Assembly (NCBI RefSeq): GCF_008000935.1
Contig: NZ_CP042831.1
Location: 3,348,001 to 3,412,000, forward strand
DNA length: 64,000 nt
Source of the DNA: Flavobacterium alkalisoli
GTDB taxonomy: Bacteria; Bacteroidota; Bacteroidia; Flavobacteriales; Flavobacteriaceae
Reading direction: 5' to 3'
The first letter of the stretch is position 1. Each line of letters opens with the position of its first letter. This document shows, in pieces, positions 27,295-36,643 of the stretch. The notes below the pieces were generated by a model. It ran no database searches. It had not been told where the DNA came from and saw only the letters and a list, made by a program, of their open reading frames with translations. Made by a program: the position numbers and the translations under genes.

Positions 27295-29538
27295 ATGAAT
27301 AATAAGATTTTATGCCTTTCGGCTGCATTGATACTTACAGTGGTATCCTGCAAAGATGATAAAACAGCAGATGTTACCGCTTCTACAGAAACGGTAAACA
27401 CCTACACTGGTACTCCTATGAGTGATGAGTATGATGCAAAAATAGACTCTATTGTAGGGCAAATGACCCTTGAGGAGAAAATAGGCCTGTTGCATGGGTA
27501 TAGTATGTTTACAAACGAAGGTGTGGAACGCCTTGGTGTACCTGAAGTACACATGGCAGATGGCCCGTTAGGTATCCGTGAGGAACTTCAGCGTATGAGC
27601 TGGGCTCCTCTTGGGCTGGATAATGACTTTGCTACCTACTACCCTGCCGGTGCCGGACTTTCGGCAGCATGGAGCCCTGAGTTGGCACACACCTTTGGCA
27701 GAAGCATTGGCGAAGAAGCACGTGCCCGTGGTAAGGATGTATTGCTTGCGCCTGCTTTCAATATCATCCGTACTCCACTTGGAGGCCGTACTTATGAGTA
27801 CATGACCGAAGACCCGTTCCTTAACAAGACACTTATTGTTCCTTATGTGGTAGGTGTTCAGGAAAACAACGTAGCGGCATGTATTAAGCACTATGCGGCA
27901 AACAACCAGGAAACAAACCGTGGTACTGTAGATGTACTTATGGACGAGCGTACCCTACGTGAAATATACCTTCCGGCTTTTCATGATGCTGTTGTTAAGG
28001 CTAATGCTTACAGCGTTATGGGAGCTTACAATAAATTCCGTGGAGACTATCTGTGTGAAAACCGATATATGCTTCAAAACATCCTTAGGGATGAATGGGG
28101 CTTTAAAGGTGTTGTTATATCAGACTGGGATGCGGTACATACTACCAAAAAAGCCCTTGAAGCAGGAACTGATCTTGAAATGGGCACCAACGCCCCCTCA
28201 TTCAGTGAATTCTGGTTTGCCAACCCTCTTCTAAAAGCAGTTAAAGAAGGTACAGTTTCTGAAGCTGAAGTAGACAAACATGCCAAAAGAATACTTAAGC
28301 TGTTATTTAATGTTAAGGCAATGGGTAATACCGATAGCCGTGCTAAAGGGAGCCTGGCTACCGAAGCGCATTATAAAGATGCTTATAACATTGCAGCAGA
28401 ATCTGTAGTGCTTCTTAAAAACAACGAAAACCTGTTACCTCTAAATACTAAAGAAGTTAAGAGTATTGCTGTTATTGGAGCCAATGCTACTGCCAAACAC
28501 TCTCAGGGAGGTTTTGGTGCCGGTGTAAAAACCAAGCGTGAGGTTACTCCTCTTGAAGCGCTAAAGGCTAAACTTCCACAATCGGTTACTATTAATTATG
28601 CCGAAGGTTACAAAACCCTGTTTAAGCCTAAAAAGGAAATGAAGTTTGGAGAAGTAACACAGGAAGCTAAAGAAACCATTACTGACTTAGACCCTGCTAT
28701 GGTGACAGAGGCTGTAGAGGCTGCTAAAAAATCGGATGTTGTTGTACTTTTTGTAGGTGCAAACCGTGATTATGAAACAGAGGCTAGTGACCGTATCGAT
28801 CTTAGCCTGCCTTTCGGACAGGAAAAACTTATTGCTGCCGTAAAAGCTGCTAACCCAAAAACTATTGTGGTATTTGTTGCCGGAGCTCCTTATGATATTA
28901 ATAGTGTAGAAAAAGAAAACTCAACTATCGTGTGGAGTTGGTACAACGGATCGGAAGGAGGAAATGCACTTGCTGACATATTATTAGGTACTGTTAATCC
29001 ATCGGGTAAACTACCTTGGACAATGCCTAAACAACTGGCAGACTCTCCTGCTCATGCTACAAACAGTTTCCCGGGTACAGAATCGGTTACTTATAAAGAA
29101 GGAATCCTTATAGGGTACCGTTGGTTTGATACTAAAAACGTAGAGCCTCTATATCCGTTTGGTTATGGCTTATCGTATTCTACTTTCAAATTAGAGAATG
29201 CTAAGGCAGATAAAAAATCATACAAAGAAGATGACACCATTACTGTTACTGTTGACGTTAAAAACACCGGAAAACAGGATGGTAAAGAGGTAGTACAGCT
29301 TTATGTTTCTAAAGCAGAATCGGCTGTTGAGCGTGCTGCAAAAGAGCTTAAAGGGTTCAATAAAGTAATGATTAAGGCCGGAAATACTGAAAAAGTAAAC
29401 ATAAAAGTACCTGTAAAAGAACTTGCTTACTACGATGAAAACAGCAAAGGCTGGGTAGTGGAAAAAGGCAACTATACCTTTAAACTGGGTAACTCAAGCA
29501 AAAACATAACTCAGGAAGTAACGGTAAACGTTGAATAA
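27295..29538 (+). CDS. GH3 lipoprotein, probable beta-glucosidase
   Basis: The protein has 747 residues with an SPII signal (VVSCKDD, Cys19). It has standard GH3 beta-glucosidase motifs: MADGPLGIRE (87-96), KHYAANNQE (198-206), VMGAYNKFRG, and nucleophile D277 in VISDWDAVH. The C-terminal FnIII-like domain has GKQDGKEVVQLYVS. It would cleave the beta-1,4-glucose backbone of debranched oligosaccharides. It has only distant similarity to the GH3 gene before it, so the pair is not a recent duplication. Confidence 0.92.
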   Translation: MNNKILCLSAALILTVVSCKDDKTADVTASTETVNTYTGTPMSDEYDAKIDSIVGQMTLEEKIGLLHGYSMFTNEGVERLGVPEVHMADGPLGIREELQRMSWAPLGLDNDFATYYPAGAGLSAAWSPELAHTFGRSIGEEARARGKDVLLAPAFNIIRTPLGGRTYEYMTEDPFLNKTLIVPYVVGVQENNVAACIKHYAANNQETNRGTVDVLMDERTLREIYLPAFHDAVVKANAYSVMGAYNKFRGDYLCENRYMLQNILRDEWGFKGVVISDWDAVHTTKKALEAGTDLEMGTNAPSFSEFWFANPLLKAVKEGTVSEAEVDKHAKRILKLLFNVKAMGNTDSRAKGSLATEAHYKDAYNIAAESVVLLKNNENLLPLNTKEVKSIAVIGANATAKHSQGGFGAGVKTKREVTPLEALKAKLPQSVTINYAEGYKTLFKPKKEMKFGEVTQEAKETITDLDPAMVTEAVEAAKKSDVVVLFVGANRDYETEASDRIDLSLPFGQEKLIAAVKAANPKTIVVFVAGAPYDINSVEKENSTIVWSWYNGSEGGNALADILLGTVNPSGKLPWTMPKQLADSPAHATNSFPGTESVTYKEGILIGYRWFDTKNVEPLYPFGYGLSYSTFKLENAKADKKSYKEDDTITVTVDVKNTGKQDGKEVVQLYVSKAESAVERAAKELKGFNKVMIKAGNTEKVNIKVPVKELAYYDENSKGWVVEKGNYTFKLGNSSKNITQEVTVNVE

Positions 29539-29546
29539 CATTAGTT

Positions 29547-31043
29547 ATGATAAAACGTAATCTATTATACCTGTTAACCTTTGTTGCCCTTACGGCCTGT
29601 TCTGATAAAAAGAAAGAAGGGCAGTCGGGTCCATATCAGCCAAACTGGGAATCGATGAAAGAGCATGATGCAACTGCCGAGTGGTTTAAGGATGCCAAGT
29701 TTGGTATTTACGCCCACTGGGGAGTCTTATCGGTCCCTGCTTATGCTAACGACTGGTATGCGCGCCTTATGCACGTTGAGGGAAGCGAAGAGAACAAACA
29801 TCATGTTGAAACTTACGGACAGCCATCTGAATTTGGGTATCATGATTTTGTACCTATGTTCAAGGCGGAAAACTTTAATGCTGAAGAATGGGCCGACCTG
29901 TATGTACAGGCCGGTGCCAAATTTGGCGGTATAGTTGCCGAGCACCATGACGGATGGGCTAACTGGGACAGTAAGATAAATCCGTGGAATGCTAAAGGCA
30001 TGGGGCCTCACAGGGATCTTGTAGGTGAACTGGAAAAAGCCATTCATAGTAAAGGATTAAAATTTGTTACATCCTTCCACATGGCACGTAACCTTCAAAT
30101 CAATAAGGACAATCCTGATAAATGGCTGGATGATGAGTCTTATTTCCCGTATAATCCAAATATGCCTACCTCATCTACAGATCCTAAACTTGCCAAACTA
30201 TACGGCAATATACCTAAACAGCAGTTTTACCGCGAATGGTTAGGACAACTGGAAGAAGTGGTAGACAACTACTCCCCTGATCTTATCTACTTTGATGGCA
30301 AGCTTACTAAACTGCCCGATACACTTAAAGCTCAGTTTGCAGCTTATTACCTTAATCATGCGGCTAAAGAAGGCAAACAGGTTATTATTACACACAAGGA
30401 AGGCGAACTTCCTAAAAGTGTAAGTATTGAAGACTTTGAAAAAGGACGGATGAATCATATTACCGAAGAGTTTTGGTTAACGGATGAAACAGTATCTGTA
30501 GGAAGCTGGAGCTATACTAACGACCTGCAGCTTAAAACAGCTGATGATATTGTAGACATCCTTGCTGATATCGTAAGTAAGAATGGTGCTTTAATGCTTA
30601 ATATATCACCTATGGCAAATGGTACCATACCACAAAACCAAAAGGACATACTTTTAAGTATAGGCCAATGGCTAAAGGTAAACGGAGAAGCTATTTACGG
30701 TTCACGTACCTGGAATGTTTTTGGCGAGGGCCCTACCAGGCAGGTAAAATCGGGAATGTTCCTTGATAAGCTTACCTATACTGCCCAGGATGTACGCTAT
30801 ACCCGCAAAGGAAATACCGTATATGCAATAGTACTGGGATGGTCGGGTGAAAATACCGAAGTAACCTTAAAATCGTTTACTAAGGAAGTACTTGAAGGTA
30901 ATGTACCTACAGTTAAGTCAGTATCAGTACTGGGATCAAATGAAAAAATTGATTACAGTATGGATGACAAGGGGCTTCATTTTAAAACCCCTAAGCAAAA
31001 AGTTGACGACAAAGCTTTTGTTTTAAAAATAATTACCCAATAA
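29547..31043 (+). CDS. GH29 alpha-L-fucosidase lipoprotein
   Basis: The protein has 498 residues with an SPII signal (LTACSDK, Cys18). GH29 landmarks are WFKDAKFGIYAHWG (46-59), the substrate-contact motif EHHDGWANWDS (132-142) and the nucleophile D250 in LIYFDG. The Ile/Tyr replaces the more usual Trp/Phe before the Asp. A C-terminal beta-sandwich follows. It is expected to release alpha-linked fucose, as in fucosylated xyloglucan. It is the last gene of the PUL, and its stop codon is embedded in the terminator. No fucose catabolic genes are visible in the window. Confidence 0.9.
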   Translation: MIKRNLLYLLTFVALTACSDKKKEGQSGPYQPNWESMKEHDATAEWFKDAKFGIYAHWGVLSVPAYANDWYARLMHVEGSEENKHHVETYGQPSEFGYHDFVPMFKAENFNAEEWADLYVQAGAKFGGIVAEHHDGWANWDSKINPWNAKGMGPHRDLVGELEKAIHSKGLKFVTSFHMARNLQINKDNPDKWLDDESYFPYNPNMPTSSTDPKLAKLYGNIPKQQFYREWLGQLEEVVDNYSPDLIYFDGKLTKLPDTLKAQFAAYYLNHAAKEGKQVIITHKEGELPKSVSIEDFEKGRMNHITEEFWLTDETVSVGSWSYTNDLQLKTADDIVDILADIVSKNGALMLNISPMANGTIPQNQKDILLSIGQWLKVNGEAIYGSRTWNVFGEGPTRQVKSGMFLDKLTYTAQDVRYTRKGNTVYAIVLGWSGENTEVTLKSFTKEVLEGNVPTVKSVSVLGSNEKIDYSMDDKGLHFKTPKQKVDDKAFVLKIITQ

Positions 31044-31068
31044 AAAAGAGGCTATTGGCCTCTTTTTT
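31042..31068. terminator. Bidirectional terminator closing the PUL
   Basis: AAAAAAGAGGC (31042-31052), loop TATTG, GCCTCTTTTTT (31058-31068). It overlaps the GH29 stop codon and abuts the stop of the convergent protease gene. Confidence 0.93.
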
Positions 31069-31070
31069 AT

Positions 31071-33344
31071 TTACTCTTTTATCAGTTTATAGGTTTGCTC
31101 CCTTCCGTTACCGGAGGCCTGTAAAAGGTATATACCTTGTGGTACTTCAGTCAGGTCAACCGTGTTTGTACCGGAAGCAAAGCTACCCGATTTTACAGTC
31201 TGACCCAGCATATTATATATCGTATAAGCAGTACCGTCTATATTTTGTGATGAAGCTATAGTAAATAGCCCTGATGAAGGATTAGGGTAAATAGTAAGGT
31301 TTTCTTCTTTCATATCAGCTATTCCTAAGTTATCAGCCATTTTAAAAGTTGTGGTTTCCTGTGCTCCATAATTGCCTCCCTGTACAATTACCTCTCCCGA
31401 TGTTGTGGTAAGCGAATAACTTCCCTCTCCCTGAGAACAGCATATTCCGTCACCATAAACGTCTTTAATGGTAAATGTATAACATCCTTCCTCTAACATA
31501 AAAGTCTGACTATATGTTGTACTGTCTCCATAAGAATTAGGTGCCACACTATATAAAACATTACCGTTTGTATCCTTAAGCGACCAGCTAACCTCTTCGC
31601 CATAAATATCGGTAGTTATAGTAAATACTACATTTGAGGTTTCAATACTACCAGGAGTAACAAAACTTTCATAGATACTGTTGTTAGATGTATCTTCATC
31701 TGTACCGTTATTCGGGTTAAGTACAGTAATCTCTAATGTATTCTCTCCTGCTACAGTTGCATTTTGAGGCAAATCTATAAGAGCACTTTCATTCTCGGCT
31801 ATATTTCCTGTCCAGTCTATAATTACAGGATCTGCCCCATTAAAACTATAGCTTATTTGTGCTGAAGTAAGATTTTGAGTACCGTTATTAATTAACCTTA
31901 AAACAGGTGCCACCTGATTGCCGCAAGGATTATATCCGTGTTCATAGAAAATAGCCTTAGCATCAAGCGTATGGAATTCCTGCGAAGGATACCAACCTGT
32001 TGTCATCACTCCCGTATTATCAGGATCCAACCAGTCTTTAAGCCTTGTGTCAGGTGTTTCACCCATATCCCAGGATACTCCTAACCTGCCATAACCTACT
32101 AAAAGCCCTCCGGTATTAATACCGTTACATACATTACCTGCTATAAACCATGCCTGCCCAATAAGCCTTCCGGTATTATCAAACATTCCAGATCCTGACG
32201 ATCCCGGCTCCAGTGCCCCTACCTCAATGCTTTCCTGTACCCAAATATATCCCATACCATTATCCTCAATATCTTCTGCAATGGGAGGATCGGCATCATA
32301 ACTAAGTTTCATAATATCCCCTGAAGGATGGTGAAGGCCGTAAGTAAAAGGCGGAGGCACCTCACTCCTGTCCCAACCCGACCAAACAACATCCCAATCT
32401 ACCGGAATATCAGAAGTCATCTCAACCAGCATAAAATCAGGTTCCTCTTTTCTTGCTTTCAGCTGTGCACCACTGGCAGTTAGGTAATAGTTAGGTGCAT
32501 TATTGGCGCTTTGCTGCTCACCTCCGCAAACAGGATTAGGGCTAACCCAATTGAAAAGAAACGCCCACTCCGTTGGATCGGAATAACAGTGATTTGCAGT
32601 TAGAAAATATGGGGTGCCGTCATTATTCACATTATTGATAAGCGTTCCCGAACAAAAATTAGAGTTGTTAACTATGATAAGCCCTGTCGATTTTTTGCTT
32701 ATATCCTTAATATTATTAATCCCTTCCAAAAAGCATTCGGCATCAAAATGACAGTCCTGAGAGTTATTAATATTACTATCAGGGTTAATTAAAGTAACCG
32801 TACGATAACCGTGTACTACCTTAAAAATTTCAAGTTTACCCTGCCCTGCCACAGCAGCAGGTTCAAAATACTCAATCCATATATCATCTCCGCTTACCAG
32901 CCACGTCCCCAGTACCCTGCTTTCGTTGTTCTGTTTTTCATCATAAGCTCCCAGCAAATCGCTCCTGTCGTTATTGTACAGGTATACTTTTGCTCCTTTA
33001 GGCATATAAAAATCGGAGAACAAAAAATTTAAGGTTTTTGCACCGTGAGATACATACCTAATTCTCCACACCCTGTCGCCATTAGGCATAGTATGCCAAA
33101 CACCGCTATTTTGAAGATTATTATCAGTAAGAAACTCATAGCCAAAACGCCATGGCTTGTTTTGATCCAAATCCCTTACCCTGTCTTCAGCCTGAATCGA
33201 ATCCAGATTAAAGGAGGGCATTATAATAGCCTGAGGCTTTTCTATTCCTTTTATACGCCAACTTGCCGGGCGTCCTTCGTTTGTTACCTGACCATATCCT
33301 AAAGACATTATCAGTAGTAATGCGAGTAATGTAAAGTTTTTCAT
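31071..33344 (-). CDS. T9SS-secreted trypsin-like serine protease (lysyl endopeptidase-like)
   Basis: The protein has 757 residues. It has a Sec signal peptide (ending GYGQ), an N-terminal pro-region (about 20-215) and a chymotrypsin-fold protease with triad H252 (TANHCY), D303 (EPDFMLVEM) and S385 (GSSGSG). The layout resembles lysyl endopeptidases such as Achromobacter protease I. A beta-sandwich (about 570-670) follows, then a type A T9SS sorting domain of about 80 residues (IYPNPSSGLFTI ... LTEVPQGIYLLQ). It is predicted to be exported through the type IX system. P1 specificity cannot be set from sequence. Confidence 0.9.
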   Translation of the reverse strand: MKNFTLLALLLIMSLGYGQVTNEGRPASWRIKGIEKPQAIIMPSFNLDSIQAEDRVRDLDQNKPWRFGYEFLTDNNLQNSGVWHTMPNGDRVWRIRYVSHGAKTLNFLFSDFYMPKGAKVYLYNNDRSDLLGAYDEKQNNESRVLGTWLVSGDDIWIEYFEPAAVAGQGKLEIFKVVHGYRTVTLINPDSNINNSQDCHFDAECFLEGINNIKDISKKSTGLIIVNNSNFCSGTLINNVNNDGTPYFLTANHCYSDPTEWAFLFNWVSPNPVCGGEQQSANNAPNYYLTASGAQLKARKEEPDFMLVEMTSDIPVDWDVVWSGWDRSEVPPPFTYGLHHPSGDIMKLSYDADPPIAEDIEDNGMGYIWVQESIEVGALEPGSSGSGMFDNTGRLIGQAWFIAGNVCNGINTGGLLVGYGRLGVSWDMGETPDTRLKDWLDPDNTGVMTTGWYPSQEFHTLDAKAIFYEHGYNPCGNQVAPVLRLINNGTQNLTSAQISYSFNGADPVIIDWTGNIAENESALIDLPQNATVAGENTLEITVLNPNNGTDEDTSNNSIYESFVTPGSIETSNVVFTITTDIYGEEVSWSLKDTNGNVLYSVAPNSYGDSTTYSQTFMLEEGCYTFTIKDVYGDGICCSQGEGSYSLTTTSGEVIVQGGNYGAQETTTFKMADNLGIADMKEENLTIYPNPSSGLFTIASSQNIDGTAYTIYNMLGQTVKSGSFASGTNTVDLTEVPQGIYLLQASGNGREQTYKLIKE

Positions 33345-33439
33345 AATGGTATAAATAATTAATAGACAGGTGTAAATCTAACTACAAATCAATAAGTTAT
33401 AGGTTAACCAATGTTAATATACGTTAATATAAAACCAAT

Positions 33440-33470
33440 AAAAAAAGGCAAGGTTATAAAACCCTACCTT
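33440..33470 (-). terminator. Terminator after the APC permease gene
   Basis: Read on the minus strand the arms 33470-33460 and 33455-33445 form an 11-bp stem with two G-U pairs and a four-base loop, followed by a U-run (A-run at 33440-33446). Confidence 0.8.
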
Positions 33471-33491
33471 TTTATTTTTTTGTATAATATC

Positions 33492-35249
33492 TTACATAAT
33501 AAGCCTTACTCCTCCCAGTTCTGAAACCCTGTATGGGAATTTATCACTTGGCGAACCTATAAACATAAAGTTTTTAGGTATACCCCATTTTTCAGAAAGC
33601 TCATCTATCAGATCAGGACCAAATGTCCCGTTTATTTCTATAAACTCAATATGTATCTCGGGATAGGCCCTGTCTAAAACCTCTAAGTCTTTTTTAAGGG
33701 CTTCGTTATTTGTTTCGGGAGATTTTACATTTACAATCTTAAGTTTCTTTGTCGTTTCATTATCCTCAACATACTGCATTACCTTATTTAATATACCCAC
33801 ATTATCACCTTTTGTAAAGAAAACAAACTCCTGCGAATGTATTTTCCTGTTTAATCTTTCCAGATAACGGTTACTTACTATGGTAAACTTCCTGATGGGT
33901 TTATAGAAGTAAGACACTACACTTACCGCCACATTTATAAGTACTGCCCTGTTTAGCATTAGGAAAACAAATATAAGTGCAGGTATTAGGTACTGAACAA
34001 AGGTTTGAAAGGCTCTCATCCCTTCTCCATTCTTACCTACAACCATGTTACCCCTAAAGCCAATTATTATAAAACATATGGCAATAACGACCACAAAGGC
34101 ATTTGCTTTTTCGGGTCTTGGCAATCTTTTCCTTTTTATTTTAAGTAACAGGTTTCCTATTCCAAATAGTGCCATAACAGCTAAAAAAGAAAACGTGTAC
34201 ACCCCTGCAAGAGATGCTAGGTCACCTTTAGTAGCATATAAAACAGATACACACAGAATAAAGAAGGTAATAATTATTCTGTAACTGCTGCCATTCTTGT
34301 TTTCCTTAAGAAAATAGTTAGGTAAAATACGGTCTAACGTCATACGTTTAAGTAGCCCCGAAACACCAACAAAAGAAGTTAATACTGCACCACATAGTAC
34401 TAAAACAGCATCTATTGAAATTACCCACGATAACCAGTTCCCTCCGGTTATCTGCCCTAAATAAGACAGTAACGATTCCTGATGCCCTTCTACCTGAACT
34501 ATTGGCAAAATTGCAATGATAAGCAGTGCTATTACCGGATTAAAAAAACTGACTATTCCCCACATGTTGCGCAGGGTTTTCCTGAAAACACCAGGCTGTT
34601 GCTCTTCTACAAAGTTAGCAGAACTCTCAAACCCCGAAATACCCAACATCGCAGCCGAGAATCCTAAAAACAGGGTATACACAATACCCCGGGGGTTATG
34701 CGGAAGACTCCAGTTTAATTCAAAAGTCTCAGTACCATGATTGATAAGGAAAAATATTGCAGCTACTACCAAAAGTGTTAATGAAGCCAAATGGACAATA
34801 AAGATAAAGACCGCAACCGCTGCCGATTCACCAATACCTATTATTGCCAGTCCTGTAAATATGAGCAGAACAACAATTGTGGCTATTTGTACATTAATCC
34901 CGTGAAAAATATTATGAAGATAATGCATCGCCTCACCTGCCGAAATAACTGCCGTTGCCATATAGGAGAGTACGGTCAATATAGCAGCTATAGAAGCCAC
35001 CCTTTTGGAAGAAGTATTTAATAATACATTGTATGCACCTCCATTTAACGGAAGTGCACCTACTACTTCACCATAAATTTTCCTGAACATAAATAATACT
35101 ACGGCAACCACTAAAAGTGATATCCAGGCATATTGCCCGGCATAAGCTATTGTTAAGGCGGATACATATAAGCATGACGAACTGATATCGTTACCACAAA
35201 TGGCTGTGGCCTGCAGTTCATTAAGCTTATGAACTATTTTATCTTTCAT
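33492..35249 (-). CDS. APC-superfamily amino-acid permease with cytoplasmic C-terminal domain
   Basis: The protein has 585 residues and 12 or more hydrophobic helices in the first ~430. The APC signatures are GNDISSSCLYVSAL at about residue 19 (TM1 glycine-rich break) and GALPLNGGAYNVL, plus GFSAAMLGISGFESSANFVEEQ in the TM6 region. The last ~120 residues are soluble, with beta-alpha repeats that recall a UspA-like regulatory domain. It is predicted to be an inner-membrane proton- or antiport-coupled amino-acid carrier. It stands alone between terminators. Substrate unknown. Confidence 0.85.
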   Translation of the reverse strand: MKDKIVHKLNELQATAICGNDISSSCLYVSALTIAYAGQYAWISLLVVAVVLFMFRKIYGEVVGALPLNGGAYNVLLNTSSKRVASIAAILTVLSYMATAVISAGEAMHYLHNIFHGINVQIATIVVLLIFTGLAIIGIGESAAVAVFIFIVHLASLTLLVVAAIFFLINHGTETFELNWSLPHNPRGIVYTLFLGFSAAMLGISGFESSANFVEEQQPGVFRKTLRNMWGIVSFFNPVIALLIIAILPIVQVEGHQESLLSYLGQITGGNWLSWVISIDAVLVLCGAVLTSFVGVSGLLKRMTLDRILPNYFLKENKNGSSYRIIITFFILCVSVLYATKGDLASLAGVYTFSFLAVMALFGIGNLLLKIKRKRLPRPEKANAFVVVIAICFIIIGFRGNMVVGKNGEGMRAFQTFVQYLIPALIFVFLMLNRAVLINVAVSVVSYFYKPIRKFTIVSNRYLERLNRKIHSQEFVFFTKGDNVGILNKVMQYVEDNETTKKLKIVNVKSPETNNEALKKDLEVLDRAYPEIHIEFIEINGTFGPDLIDELSEKWGIPKNFMFIGSPSDKFPYRVSELGGVRLIM

Positions 35250-35357
35250 GAATTGGTTTGTTTTATAACTTAAAATTAAGTAATTAAATTAACCCCTGCC
35301 TTGTGAATAATGAACTTTTTAACAAAAAGGGAATTAATTTTTAATTGATAGAAATTA

Positions 35358-35392
35358 TAAAAACAAAAAAATCTCTGCCAATGGCAGAGATT
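35358..35392 (-). terminator. Terminator after the acidic lipoprotein gene
   Basis: AATCTCTGCC/GGCAGAGATT (35370-35379 and 35383-35392) make a 10-bp stem with a three-base loop. On the minus strand a U-rich tail follows (A-run 35358-35370). Confidence 0.92.
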
Positions 35393-35414
35393 CAAACTAA
35401 GCAGGAAATCATTT

Positions 35415-36434
35415 TTAAGGGAGACTATTAAGCATATTTATTACGTCATTTTGAGTTGCTGTTACAATGTCTCCCTGAGTAAATACAACAACACCGTTAG
35501 GAACAGTTGTAAGAGACTTTACAGCATATAACCACTGGTTACCCTGCCCTGATGCAAAAATTACATGGCATTGTACTCCTAATGGTATAACATTGTTTAT
35601 GTTTTGGAAAAGCTGAGCTGCATTATCATAATCGTCTATCCTGAACATCATGTTTATCTGTCCGTCAAAAGCTATATATACTTTAGAGTTATGATTATCA
35701 AACCCGTTTGGAACATCGACAAAAATGTTGGTTTTCTCTCCTCCAAACTGTTCAAGCTTATCAATATTGCACCATCCAAACCTGTCTAATGTCAATATAT
35801 AAGCTCCTTCCTCAACAGGAACATCTTTATCATCACCGTTTTCGTCAGTATCTTCATCCCAGGTTACGTCGCCGTCATCATCACCTTCTCCGTCACCATT
35901 AGTATCTTCTTCTTCACCTGTCCATGAGGTCATATCCTCATCATCACCCCCGGTTAATTCTGTAGGTACAGTAAGCTGATACTCGGCGCCATCGTCAATA
36001 TTCTCACCTTCTTCGGTAGTCATATTAACATAAAACTCACCACCTGTAACAAGAGGTGCTGCCGCTTCCTGATTCTCAGACTGATTTGATATACCCGAAG
36101 CCGTTTTATTTGCCGTTAGCATATCCCCTCGTCCAAAAATCTCAATATACTCCACAACTACCGGTCCCGATACAGGGTTTCCTTTAACCCTTAATGTAGA
36201 AGTATTGATATCAATTTTTACACCGCTCTTAGACTTAAAAGAGACTCTTTCCTCTCCTGCATCAAAAACAAATTGTTGCCTTAAATCGTTTAAAGCCTTA
36301 GATTGTAATATGGCAAGAGAGTTGTTGTCCTCTGCCTTTAGTTTTAAATCACTGGTGTTTTGATTTTCTTCATTTGCACACGAACTCAAAATAAGCGCGG
36401 CAAACAACCCCATAAAAAGTAATTTGGTTTTCAT
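35415..36434 (-). CDS. Lipoprotein with Asp/Glu/Gly-rich insert, unknown function
   Basis: I do not recognise this family. The start at 36434 gives 339 residues with a good SPII signal (ALILSSCAN, Cys19); an in-frame ATG at 36461 adds nine residues before it and is less likely. Residues about 162-209 are a strongly acidic Asp/Glu/Gly/Thr segment with DxNxDG spacing like a calcium loop. The flanks are beta-rich: residues 60-160 resemble a carbohydrate-binding or ZU5-like sandwich. Being a lipoprotein with an acidic, possibly Ca-binding linker, it may be surface exposed. It is monocistronic. Confidence 0.7.
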   Translation of the reverse strand: MKTKLLFMGLFAALILSSCANEENQNTSDLKLKAEDNNSLAILQSKALNDLRQQFVFDAGEERVSFKSKSGVKIDINTSTLRVKGNPVSGPVVVEYIEIFGRGDMLTANKTASGISNQSENQEAAAPLVTGGEFYVNMTTEEGENIDDGAEYQLTVPTELTGGDDEDMTSWTGEEEDTNGDGEGDDDGDVTWDEDTDENGDDKDVPVEEGAYILTLDRFGWCNIDKLEQFGGEKTNIFVDVPNGFDNHNSKVYIAFDGQINMMFRIDDYDNAAQLFQNINNVIPLGVQCHVIFASGQGNQWLYAVKSLTTVPNGVVVFTQGDIVTATQNDVINMLNSLP

Positions 36435-36590
36435 AATCTTAAAAATTAGTTGGTTTGACATAAACAGTTATTTTTTAACTGCAGCCCGAAGGTAAAACGA
36501 TAGTCAATCCAACATATATCTAACATTATGATTTCGATGTAATTACACTTTTTATCTTTTACAGAGTTAACAAAATGTGAAATTCTCAAC

Positions 36591-36623
36591 AAAAAAATAC
36601 CCTGACCAAAGGACAGGGTATTT
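36591..36623 (-). terminator. Terminator after the T9SS repeat protein gene
   Basis: AAATACCCTG (36595-36604) and CAGGGTATTT (36614-36623) make a 10-bp stem with a nine-base loop. On the minus strand the U-run is the complement of the A-run at 36591-36597. Confidence 0.9.
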
Positions 36624-36643
36624 AACCTAGAAACAATTAATAT

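Noticed and set aside
25114..29538. Tandem GH3 genes as a recent duplication
   Set aside because: The two proteins differ in nucleophile motif (TDGG against SDWD) and in secretion signal; they are distinct subgroups.
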